Positions 1 to 5,027 of a stretch of DNA of 6,311 nt are shown here, one piece after another (within the stretch, counting starts at the first letter, position 1; every line of letters begins with the position of its first letter). Location of the stretch: contig JAFAZL010000963.1 of NCBI GenBank assembly GCA_019239815.1, positions 1-6,311 of the forward strand, given 5' to 3'. Both the position numbers and the translations under genes were made by a program. This DNA is from Acidobacteriota bacterium (GTDB taxonomy: Bacteria; Acidobacteriota; Terriglobia; Acidoferrales; UBA7541). The notes under the pieces were generated by a model, which ran no database searches, was not told where the DNA came from, and worked only from the letters and a program-made list of their open reading frames with translations.

Positions 1-206
1 GGGCTGAAGCGCGCCTCTTTATTTTTCCGGGATTTGAATTTCGCGTGATCGACGCGCTGCTGACAAACTTCCATCTTCCGCGTTCAACGCTGCTGGCGCT
101 TGTGTCTGCGTTCGCAGGGAAAGAAAACGTGCTCTCGGCGTATCGGCACGCGGTTGAGGCGAAGTATCGCCTCTACAGCTACGGGGACTGCATGTTTATT
201 CGATAA
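1..206 (+). CDS. queA: QueA, S-adenosylmethionine:tRNA ribosyltransferase-isomerase, C-terminal end (5' part outside window)
   Basis: The frame beginning at base 3 encodes the last 67 residues of QueA and ends at TAA 204-206. Recognisable conserved C-terminal pieces are [20 protein letters not shown], then [15 protein letters not shown], then [11 protein letters not shown] and a final YSYGD motif, which match the QueA family closely in order and spacing. QueA transfers the ribosyl part of SAM to 7-aminomethyl-7-deazaguanine at the wobble position (34) of GUN-anticodon tRNAs, giving epoxyqueuosine; it acts in the cytoplasm. Only the extreme C-terminus is present, so the catalytic core cannot be judged. 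No other queuosine gene is visible downstream; the next gene is on the opposite strand, so queA ends its transcription unit here. Identification is by pattern recognition of the family's C-terminus. Confidence 0.93.
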   Translation, partial: AEARLFIFPGFEFRVIDALLTNFHLPRSTLLALVSAFAGKENVLSAYRHAVEAKYRLYSYGDCMFIR

Positions 207-273
207 AGGAGAGCCGACACACTGCGCAACAGAGGGAGGCGGCGGTCAGTTGGTCGATGACAGAAGGAACAAT

Positions 274-302
274 CCGCACCTTCCAAAATCAAAAGGGTGC
301 GG
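274..302. other. Hairpin downstream of queA
   Basis: CCGCACC (274-280) is the exact reverse complement of GGTGCGG (296-302), separated by a 15-nt A-rich loop. No T-run follows on either strand, so it is not a classical intrinsic terminator. It may protect the queA mRNA 3' end or assist termination. The rest of 207-360 shows no gene. Confidence 0.35.
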
Positions 303-360
303 CATCCGGGATCACCGTATCGATCCAGAATAGGCCTTCGAGGCGCGGATAACCTTGCCG

Positions 361-394
361 AGAAAAAGAAAGGGATGCGTCGTAGTGCATCCCC
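361..394 (-). terminator. Intrinsic terminator of the small exported-protein gene
   Basis: GGGATGC (372-378) pairs perfectly with GCATCCC (387-393) around an 8-nt loop. Read on the minus strand, the stem is followed directly by a T-rich tract (complement of the A-rich 361-371). It lies about 30 nt beyond the stop codon of the minus-strand gene 422-754, the expected place for its Rho-independent terminator. On the plus strand there is no T-tract, so it should not stop queA transcripts. Confidence 0.75.
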
Positions 395-421
395 TTCCCA
401 GGTGAATTCAAAGAGTCGAGA

Positions 422-754
422 CTATTCGCTGAAGACGAAGACTTTCTTTTGGCCGGCGAAGCGAACTTCGCTGACCTGACCAGCATCATTGAGCAACACC
501 GCGTCGTAGTTCGACTTGGTGTCGCGATCTTCCCAACGGCCTTCGCTCGACGCAACAACGGCTTTGCCCTTTTGCACGGTGGCCTTGTTGCCGTCGATCA
601 TCAAGCGATACTCTCCCGCATCCAGCTTCGCCGTTCCGACTTTGGCGGCCTGGTTGATGTTGATGGTCTTGCTGATCGGCTTTGCGAAAACCGGTACGGC
701 CAGCGCGACCACCGCGAGCAATACAATGCTCCGAAGAACTGAGTTGGATTTCAT
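422..754 (-). CDS. Small exported protein of unknown function (110 aa)
   Basis: The 110-residue product starts MKSNSVLRS, followed by a hydrophobic stretch (about residues 10-22) and a V-F-A signal-peptidase I-like site predicting cleavage after Ala24. The mature part is about 86 residues, has no cysteine, is rich in short beta-strand-like segments and ends in FVFSE; I expect a small all-beta periplasmic or extracellular domain. The frame stays open upstream to 1135, but the ATG at 754 is chosen because it has a ribosome-binding sequence (GGAAAGGTG, 761-769) and begins a clean signal peptide, while the upstream extension looks non-coding. Similar short secreted proteins of unknown role are familiar from Acidobacteria. 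It is a single-gene unit: queA converges from the left and its own terminator lies at 361-394. No function can be assigned. Confidence 0.85.
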   Translation of the reverse strand: MKSNSVLRSIVLLAVVALAVPVFAKPISKTININQAAKVGTAKLDAGEYRLMIDGNKATVQKGKAVVASSEGRWEDRDTKSNYDAVLLNDAGQVSEVRFAGQKKVFVFSE

Positions 755-760
755 GCGTTT

Positions 761-769
761 CACCTTTCC
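761..769 (-). promoter_or_regulatory. Ribosome-binding site fixing the start of the exported-protein gene
   Basis: On the minus strand GGAAAGGTG lies 6 nt before the ATG at 754. Its AAGGTG part matches the 16S anti-Shine-Dalgarno complement. It selects this start over the longer open frame reaching to 1135. Confidence 0.6.
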
Positions 770-818
770 ATCGAGGATCGAGTCAGCCGCAGACTTCCTG
801 CTGGAGGCGAGACAGAGA

Positions 819-848
819 TTGACACGCGGGTACGTGGGCGAGTAGATT
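819..848 (+). promoter_or_regulatory. Sigma70-type promoter in front of the candidate sRNA
   Basis: A perfect -35 TTGACA (819-824) is followed after 18 nt by TAGATT (843-848), a 4/6 match to TATAAT. Transcription would start near 855. No coding frame begins downstream, but a strong terminator lies about 60-80 nt further on, so the pair looks like a small RNA gene. The wider 10-mer ATTGACACGC (818-827) recurs at 1128-1137, without a good -10 behind it. Confidence 0.5.
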
Positions 849-854
849 GCCCCG

Positions 855-935
855 AACGACACTTTCTCTTCCTGGACTAACGGCCGGAAAGAATGCGTGT
901 CACGGCCCCGCGGCTGCCACCGCGGGGTTTTTCTT
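855..935 (+). ncRNA. Candidate small non-coding RNA (about 80 nt)
   Basis: The segment lies between a promoter-like pair (819-848) and an intrinsic terminator (906-935). Before the terminator it can fold into a second hairpin: GACAC (858-862) with GTGTC (897-901), a symmetric 4x4 internal loop, then TCTTCC (867-872) with GGAAAGA (886-892, one bulged A), closing a 13-nt loop. The result is a two-stem RNA of typical bacterial sRNA size. The 862-872 stretch is pyrimidine-rich and could pair with purine-rich ribosome-binding sites, which is inference only. No start codon with a worthwhile reading frame is present. It is divergent from the exported-protein gene at 754, so it could instead mark that gene's leader region; the one-sided T-tract favours plus-strand transcription. 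I do not recognise an Rfam family. Confidence 0.42.
906..935 (+). terminator. Strong intrinsic terminator, + strand
   Basis: CCCCGCGG (906-913) and CCGCGGGG (920-927) form a perfect 8-bp GC-only stem with the 6-nt loop CTGCCA, followed at once by TTTTTCTT (928-935). No plus-strand protein gene ends nearby: the closest upstream on that strand is queA, 700 nt away across an antisense gene. The likely substrate is therefore a short transcript from the promoter at 819-848. Confidence 0.78.
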
Positions 936-1186
936 GAAGATCTCTGACTGACCAAGAGCAGCCCTGCGTTCCGGCTGCACTCGTATAGACGAAGCACCCC
1001 ATGCATTTGTTTCGTGAGATTCGAAAAATTTCTGCATGGAACTGCGTGCATTTGTTGCTTATTTGTAAACCAGCGGGGTGTTCGTTTGCGGCACAGTGTG
1101 ACGTTTTGTGCCCACGAATTTTCTCGAATTGACACGCAAAATTAGAAGTCGGGGAAATCGTTTGCCGGACTCATTTGTGCTGACTG
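936..1186. other. Intergenic region with short repeats, no gene seen
   Basis: I see no supportable gene here; minus-strand open frames have no family resemblance. It does hold short repeated signals. TGCATTTGTT occurs twice in direct orientation (1002-1011 and 1047-1056). CACCCC (995-1000) and GGGGTG (1075-1080) form an inverted repeat enclosing both copies. GGCACA (1090-1095) and TGTGCC (1107-1112) form a tighter inverted repeat with an 11-nt spacer. These could be operators for the flanking genes. Confidence 0.4.
1002..1056. repeat. 10-bp direct repeat pair TGCATTTGTT
   Basis: Two identical TGCATTTGTT copies sit 45 bp apart (start to start), at 1002-1011 and 1047-1056. A pair of identical sites on roughly the same face of the helix region could be an operator, but chance cannot be excluded for such short repeats. 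Confidence 0.35.
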
Positions 1187-1220
1187 GTTGCCTTCGGAAC
1201 CGCACGGTTTCCCGCCGTGC
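1187..1220 (+). promoter_or_regulatory. Two adjacent hairpins ahead of the metallophosphoesterase gene
   Basis: The first hairpin is GGTT-g-CC / GGAACC closing a TTC loop (about 1187-1202). The second is a perfect 6-bp stem, GCACGG (1202-1207) with CCGTGC (1215-1220), around TTTCCCG. They meet end to end and would stack if transcribed. No T-run follows. They lie upstream of the -10-like element at 1240, so they would be in the mRNA only if transcription starts further upstream. Confidence 0.3.
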
Positions 1221-1239
1221 ATCCATATGTATGTTCCTT

Positions 1240-1245
1240 TATACT
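1240..1245 (+). promoter_or_regulatory. Possible -10 element of the metallophosphoesterase gene
   Basis: TATACT matches the sigma70 -10 consensus at 5 of 6 positions and stands 25 nt before the ATG at 1271, giving a leader of roughly 19 nt. No good -35 is present at the usual distance, so the promoter would be weak or activator-dependent. Confidence 0.3.
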
Positions 1246-1270
1246 CAGTGGCTCTTTTCGGAAACCATGG

Positions 1271-2020
1271 ATGCGCATCCTCGTTCTTAGCGATATTCAC
1301 GCCAACGCAACGGCACTCGACGCGGCTCTGGAAGCGGCAAAAGATCGCTGGGACCATGTTGCCTGCCTCGGTGATGTTGTCGGGTACGGTCCCGATCCGA
1401 ATGAAGTCACGAATACGATTCGCAAGCTGGGCGCCCGCACGATTCGTGGAAATCACGACAAGGCTGCTACCGATTTGATGGAGACCGACGATTTCAATCC
1501 TGTGGCGAAAGCTGCGGTCGATTGGACGCGTTCCCAACTTTCTGCCGACAATTTGAAATGGATTGCCGAGCTACCTTCGGGTCCGCTTGAAACGGACGGC
1601 ATAGTGCTGGTTCACGGCGCGTTTCAGGACGAAGATGAATATGTGTTTACACCGGCGCAAGCGCTCGAGGGGCTTCTCGATTCAACGGCAAACGTCACGT
1701 TCTTCGGACACACGCATCATCAGGGCGGCTTCTCGTACGAGAATCAACGGTCGCAACTCGAAATGTTGAACATTCACCCGAAGCCTACGGAATCATTCGC
1801 ACCGCTTCGCATCGAACCCAAACGCAGGTATCTACTGAACCCCGGCTCGATCGGCCAGCCGCGCGATGGAGATCCGCGCGCGGGGTTCGCGATCGCTGAT
1901 CTCGAACATGAACTCGTGGAATTCTGGCGTGTTCCGTACGATATCGCTGATGTGCAATCGCGCATGCGCGCTGCGAAATTGCCAGAACCCCTGGTCAATC
2001 GTCTCGTTGTCGGCCGTTAG
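1271..2020 (+). CDS. YfcE/MJ0936-like metallophosphoesterase (249 aa)
   Basis: This is a cytoplasmic calcineurin-like phosphoesterase with the full set of metal-site motifs: D-x-H in LSDIHAN (residues 7-12), GD in GDVVGYGP (34-41), GNHD (60-63), a histidine in LVHGAF (113-118), GHTH (146-149) and NPGSIGQPR (190-198). That order and the length of about 250 residues fit the compact YfcE/MJ0936-type phosphodiesterases (Metallophos_2), which use two divalent metals, often Mn, to hydrolyse phosphodiesters. The physiological substrate cannot be read from sequence. The open frame begins earlier (1217), but the ATG at 1271 is chosen because the family begins directly with M-R-I-L-V-(L/I)-S-D-x-H. The ribosome-binding site is weak. 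A 102-nt gap without a terminator leads to the next gene, so co-transcription is possible. Confidence 0.92.
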   Translation: MRILVLSDIHANATALDAALEAAKDRWDHVACLGDVVGYGPDPNEVTNTIRKLGARTIRGNHDKAATDLMETDDFNPVAKAAVDWTRSQLSADNLKWIAELPSGPLETDGIVLVHGAFQDEDEYVFTPAQALEGLLDSTANVTFFGHTHHQGGFSYENQRSQLEMLNIHPKPTESFAPLRIEPKRRYLLNPGSIGQPRDGDPRAGFAIADLEHELVEFWRVPYDIADVQSRMRAAKLPEPLVNRLVVGR

Positions 2021-2122
2021 CGCACCCTTTCTGCAATAACTCCAACCGAGTCGAACTCGAAACAGGTAGTACCGGAATTTGGCACCAACGCCGGGAATCA
2101 TGCGAAACTTCGTATTGCGTTC

Positions 2123-2635
2123 ATGCGTGAGGAGCCACAAATCCAGATTCCCGATCCGGCTCGGCCCGAGAGCAGCCGGTTCAATTTCGCCTTAGTCCTG
2201 GCGGCTGCTGCTGTGGTCGTCATCGTTGCTGCGATTTATTTTTCACCAGGCAGGCAGTCACCGCCGGGGGCAGCGCCGCAGCAGGCCCACTTTACTTTCG
2301 GTGCCGCCGAACAAGCCTATGCGGTTTCGGTTCACATCGAAAACATTGCGCTGAGTCGTGCGGAGAATTTTATCCACCAGGAAGTAACTACGCTTACCGC
2401 CGACCTGGTGAACGCCGGTTCCCGTTCGCTCCGCGGAGTCGAAATCACGATTACGTTTTCGGACGATATGAACCAGATTGCACTGCGGGAATCGCGCGCC
2501 GTCGTCATTGCACCGAATCCGCCTCTTGCCGCCGGAGAGCGGCGCCCATTCGATATTGCGTTCGAGCACATTCCGACCTCGTGGAATATGCGGGAGCCCG
2601 TCGTTCGCGTGACTGGCCTCGAATTCGCACAGTAG
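2123..2635 (+). CDS. DUF2393-like protein with one N-terminal membrane segment (170 aa)
   Basis: A short hydrophilic N-terminus (residues 1-19, proline-rich) precedes one strongly hydrophobic helix (about 22-40), then a soluble domain of about 130 residues that by the positive-inside rule should face the periplasm. The domain reads as an immunoglobulin-like beta-sandwich: a strand pattern around VSVHIENIAL, then VNAGSRSLRGVEITITF (conserved N-x-G type turn), then PLAAGERRPFDIAFEHIP and a closing strand. The ENF...LVNAGS...LRGVE...L..GE...F...FEHI..W arrangement resembles acidobacterial DUF2393 proteins, whose role is unknown. No Shine-Dalgarno sequence is visible ahead of the ATG. It lies between a phosphoesterase and a nuclease-like protein, which does not reveal a job. 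The family call is moderate; membrane anchoring is well supported. Confidence 0.75.
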   Translation: MREEPQIQIPDPARPESSRFNFALVLAAAAVVVIVAAIYFSPGRQSPPGAAPQQAHFTFGAAEQAYAVSVHIENIALSRAENFIHQEVTTLTADLVNAGSRSLRGVEITITFSDDMNQIALRESRAVVIAPNPPLAAGERRPFDIAFEHIPTSWNMREPVVRVTGLEFAQ

Positions 2636-2640
2636 CTGTA

Positions 2641-2668
2641 TTTACTTCTCGGTACAATAATCTATACT
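2641..2668 (+). promoter_or_regulatory. Promoter giving a leaderless mRNA for the 498-aa protein
   Basis: TTTACT (2641-2646, 4/6 to TTGACA), a 16-nt spacer and TATACT (2663-2668, 5/6 to TATAAT) end 9 nt before the ATG at 2678. Transcription should therefore start at or within about 3 nt of the start codon. An in-frame TGA at 2669-2671 rules out an upstream start, and there is no Shine-Dalgarno sequence. Confidence 0.5.
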
Positions 2669-2677
2669 TGAACACCC

Positions 2678-4174
2678 ATGCTCCTCACGGCCGACATTGA
2701 GGCACGTCTTAGGAAGTTTGACACCGCTACCTCCGTGGAAGTGCGCGAAAACGGCGTTCGAGTGGCAACGATCGACACGGCGATCGACAGTTTTTCCTGG
2801 GAATTGCGAGGTGCGGCCGCCAAACCCGTTCTCGCCGTCCATTCGGAACAGTTCAACATCACCCATCGTATCGTGGGGATTTCCTCTGAGAGCGATGAGC
2901 ATCTCACGTTGTCGTTTGAGCGCTTCGGCAAGGCGCGACCCGGTCGAATCGAATTTCTGCGTGTCGATTTCAAGCGTGCAGCGCGCAAAATCGCCCGCGA
3001 AGAATTTCGTTTCCGGATTGCGCGTGTTCTGGCCGAACGCTTTCCCGATGAGACGCTCGAATCGCCGCTGTCGATTGGGCCGGACCTCGAACACTCCATT
3101 TCCGGCAACTATGCTCGCGGTGTGCTGCGTGGTCCCACCGGGCGTTGGGCTTTGCTCGCGGTTCCGGATACGGAAACACCCGCCACATCAACAAATAGTC
3201 TGACTTTCGGTCTTTTGTGGCTGTCACGCGTGCGCGAGATGGCGCGCGAGGGCTACGTGGTCGGTCTCAAGCTGATCGTCGCGAAAGAGGCCGGCAAGAA
3301 ACTGGCACATCTCGCCAAGGCTCTGAGCTCAAGTATTTCGCTCGAGGTTTACGAATTTGAGCAACGCAACGAATCGCTTCTGCGGGTCGAAGCAGAATCA
3401 ATTGCGAATCGCGACAACTGGCTTGTCGCCTGCCGCGCCCGTCAGGTGCTTCTCGACAGCGCCGCCGCGGAGCTCGCTCCGATTGTTGCTATGGCGCCGA
3501 AGGCCATCGCGCTGCATCCCGACCCTCACAATTCCGAAATCATTTTGCGTTTCCGCGGCTTGGCCTTCGCGCGCTGGGAAAATCATTTGGTGTTCTTCGG
3601 CCGCGATGGCGACCTACGTAGAAAACTGACGCCGTCATCCCATTCCGAACTCAAACAGCTGCTGCACGATCTCGAAACTTATCGCCACCAGCAAGCCACG
3701 AACACGCGACATCCTTTGTACCGAGCTCAACCCGAACGCTGGCTCGAAACTGTCGTTCGCAGCGACGTAACTCGCATCGACCCTCGCCTCGATCCGCGAT
3801 TCGTCTACACGCAACTCTTTGCAAATTCCGCAACGGAGCGCGGCATCCTCGACATCCTCGCCGTCACCACCACTGGCCGCCTCGCCATCATCGAGCTGAA
3901 GACCAGCGAGCATATTCACCTGCCGCTGCAGGGGGCCGATTACTGGCTGCGAATCTCTCGTCATCTCGATCAAGGCGACTTCCAGAATAGCGGCTACTTT
4001 CCGCAACTCGAACTGCAGAAGGCTCCGCCGATTGTTTTTCTCGTCGCGCCAGCGCTGCACTTTCATTCGACAACCGGCCAGCTTCTGCGCCACTTGTCGT
4101 CGTCAATGGAAGTTGCCTGCGTAGGACTGGCCGAAAGCTGGCGTCGCGGCCTGCGCGTGGTGATGCGCCAATAG
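2678..4174 (+). CDS. Uncharacterised protein with C-terminal PD-(D/E)XK nuclease-like domain (498 aa)
   Basis: The 498-residue product has no signal peptide or membrane segment, so it should be cytoplasmic. The first 340 or so residues resemble no family I know; they are rich in Arg, Leu and Glu, with a likely helical stretch around 85-115 (FKRAARKIAREEFRFRIARV). The C-terminal part (about 345-498) opens with HPLYRAQPERWLETVVR and contains Asp392 in ILDILAV, a beta-turn, then Glu406-Leu-Lys408 in IIELKTSE, and Gln418-x3-Tyr422-Trp in LQGADYW. This D-x13-E-x-K arrangement with a following Q-x3-Y is typical of PD-(D/E)XK nucleases, closest in feel to the NucS C-terminal or RecB-like type. DNA or RNA cleavage is inference. 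The start is forced: an in-frame TGA lies three codons upstream. It has its own promoter and no ribosome-binding site. It may act in DNA repair or defence, but neighbours give no support. Confidence 0.88.
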   Translation: MLLTADIEARLRKFDTATSVEVRENGVRVATIDTAIDSFSWELRGAAAKPVLAVHSEQFNITHRIVGISSESDEHLTLSFERFGKARPGRIEFLRVDFKRAARKIAREEFRFRIARVLAERFPDETLESPLSIGPDLEHSISGNYARGVLRGPTGRWALLAVPDTETPATSTNSLTFGLLWLSRVREMAREGYVVGLKLIVAKEAGKKLAHLAKALSSSISLEVYEFEQRNESLLRVEAESIANRDNWLVACRARQVLLDSAAAELAPIVAMAPKAIALHPDPHNSEIILRFRGLAFARWENHLVFFGRDGDLRRKLTPSSHSELKQLLHDLETYRHQQATNTRHPLYRAQPERWLETVVRSDVTRIDPRLDPRFVYTQLFANSATERGILDILAVTTTGRLAIIELKTSEHIHLPLQGADYWLRISRHLDQGDFQNSGYFPQLELQKAPPIVFLVAPALHFHSTTGQLLRHLSSSMEVACVGLAESWRRGLRVVMRQ

Positions 4175-4185
4175 CGACCTGCTGC

Positions 4186-4268
4186 CGACAGACTCGAATC
4201 ATCCGCAAACTGCGAAATATCGCACTGCCAGCCTTTTCATTGAGTTTTCATAATTTTTTCGTCTGTCG
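4186..4268. repeat. 8-bp inverted repeat between the nuclease-like and STAS genes
   Basis: CGACAGAC (4186-4193) and GTCTGTCG (4261-4268) are exact reverse complements, 67 nt apart. The right arm lies where the -35 region of the STAS gene promoter would be (-10 at 4286), so a protein bound there could control it. Chance is possible. Confidence 0.3.
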
Positions 4269-4285
4269 ATTCTTGCCTACCGATG

Positions 4286-4316
4286 TACAATGCGTCGTCC
4301 CAGGGTCCTAAGAGGA
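4286..4316 (+). promoter_or_regulatory. -10 element and ribosome-binding site of the STAS gene
   Basis: TACAAT (4286-4291) matches the -10 consensus at 5 of 6 positions and is preceded by TG; the -35 region is poor. AGAGGA (4311-4316) is a good Shine-Dalgarno sequence 4 nt before the GTG at 4321 and justifies that non-ATG start. Confidence 0.5.
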
Positions 4317-4320
4317 AATA

Positions 4321-4692
4321 GTGAACTTCTCGGCGGCAATTCGTCACACGGGCAATGTTTCCATCATTGATCTGAATGGGCAGTTAACGTCATTCGCCAG
4401 CGGCGTCCTTCGTCAAACCATCGGCGACCTGATGGTGCAAGGTAAGAAGCAAATTGTGCTCAACGTTGGCAATTTGAATTATCTCGACAGTTCGGGTGTC
4501 GGCGCGCTTGTGAATTGCTACATGGGCGTGATCAAGCAGGGCGGCGAAATGAAAGTGGTTGGCCTGACGCCGAAGGTGGAAGAAGTCCTGAAGATCACGC
4601 AGCTCTATCGGATCTTCCAGGAATTTCAAAACGAAGAAGAAGCTCTTCAGAGCTTTCCGGCCGCGAAAAAGCAATCCGCCGGCGCGGCGTAA
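4321..4692 (+). CDS. STAS-domain anti-sigma-factor antagonist, SpoIIAA/RsbV-like (123 aa)
   Basis: A single STAS domain fills residues 1-110, followed by a short Ala/Lys tail. The hallmark is Asp56-Ser57-Ser58-Gly-Val-Gly in NYLDSSGVG, where SpoIIAA and RsbV are phosphorylated on serine by their cognate anti-sigma kinase. Other typical parts are the early strand VSIIDLNGQL (13-22), the basic turn QGKKQIVLNV (40-49) and GGEMKVVGLTPKVEEVL after the phosphorylation loop. In the family, the unphosphorylated form binds the anti-sigma kinase and frees the sigma factor; the phosphorylated form does not. No GHKL kinase, PP2C phosphatase or sigma gene is in the window, so the partner must lie elsewhere, and a related role in another partner switch (surface or biofilm control) is possible. 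The GTG start is supported by AGAGGA 4 nt upstream. It has its own -10 element and appears monocistronic. Confidence 0.93.
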   Translation: MNFSAAIRHTGNVSIIDLNGQLTSFASGVLRQTIGDLMVQGKKQIVLNVGNLNYLDSSGVGALVNCYMGVIKQGGEMKVVGLTPKVEEVLKITQLYRIFQEFQNEEEALQSFPAAKKQSAGAA

Positions 4693-4800
4693 TCATCCGC
4701 AAGATCTCGCCTGCAACTCCAGACAAGTCGACCGGATCGCGAAAAACGCGAGAGACGATTACCCAAACATCTTTCGAAAAAAATGGGCTGTAAAAGGAGA

Positions 4801-4832
4801 GAAGCAGCTAAGGTTTTGGCCTTAACTGCTTC
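4801..4832 (-). terminator. Long interrupted hairpin, possible terminator of the comF-HNH unit
   Basis: GAAGCAG (4801-4807) pairs with CTGCTTC (4826-4832) and, past one C/A mismatch, TAAGG (4809-4813) pairs with CCTTA (4820-4824) around TTTTGG. On the minus strand it is followed by TCTCCTTTT, a moderate T-tract; on the plus strand it is followed by a GC-rich run. It lies about 195 nt beyond the HNH stop codon, which is far, so a different RNA-structure role is possible. Confidence 0.3.
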
Positions 4833-4934
4833 CCGGGGTGTGTCCTCGAAGTGGTTAGTTGATATTATAGATGCATTCCCGCGAAAAGGGTTTCCTTTTT
4901 CACATAAAAATTTAAAGACCAGAACTCAAAATTT

Positions 4935-4974
4935 AGCCGCGATTACAAAAATATTACGAACCCCTTATGCGGCT
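4935..4974. repeat. Inverted repeat AGCCGC/GCGGCT in the AT-rich island
   Basis: AGCCGC (4935-4940) and GCGGCT (4969-4974) are exact reverse complements enclosing 28 nt of AT-rich sequence. They stand out as GC-rich islands in an AT-rich setting and could form a stem-loop in either transcript or a protein site. Confidence 0.3.
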
Positions 4975-5027
4975 CCCCTAAATGTAAATTTTTGTGGAAC
5001 TTCACCGCCGTTCAAGCGGAAGAGAGT

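Larger units (their letters stand above)
4693..5027. other. Convergent intergenic region with AT-rich right half; no convincing gene
   Basis: This stretch separates the STAS gene from the oppositely oriented HNH gene. From about 4850 to 5000 it is visibly AT-rich, with repeated AAATTT-type runs, unlike the GC-rich genes around it. It contains several inverted repeats: TCGCG/CGCGA (4737-4751), the long stem at 4801-4832, AAAAGG/CCTTTT (4884-4899) and AGCCGC/GCGGCT (4935-4974). One open frame (ATG 4783 to TAG 5031, 82 codons) crosses it, but it has no proper ribosome-binding site, no family resemblance and rare-looking codon choice, so I do not call it a gene. No clear T-run terminator for the STAS gene was found. 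The AT-rich part could be a decayed or acquired fragment. Confidence 0.5.

Noticed and set aside
995..1112. CRISPR-like or transposon-end interpretation of the repeats
   Set aside because: Only two 10-bp direct copies, no regular spacers, no target-site duplication and no transposase nearby.
422..1135. Long 237-codon version of the minus-strand exported-protein frame
   Set aside because: The 127 extra N-terminal residues show no domain and would bury a perfect signal peptide and ribosome-binding site at ATG 754; they also cross the GC-rich terminator hairpin.
1129..1158. Promoter from TTGACA at 1129
   Set aside because: No acceptable -10 occurs at 16-19 nt spacing (best is a 3/6 match).
1142..1537. 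131-codon minus-strand open frame overlapping the metallophosphoesterase
   Set aside because: It is antisense to the conserved motif region of a clear metallophosphoesterase gene and shows no domain; a shadow frame.
3635..4093. 152-codon minus-strand open frame within the nuclease-like gene
   Set aside because: Antisense to the PD-(D/E)XK-like domain, with no recognisable motif or ribosome-binding site.
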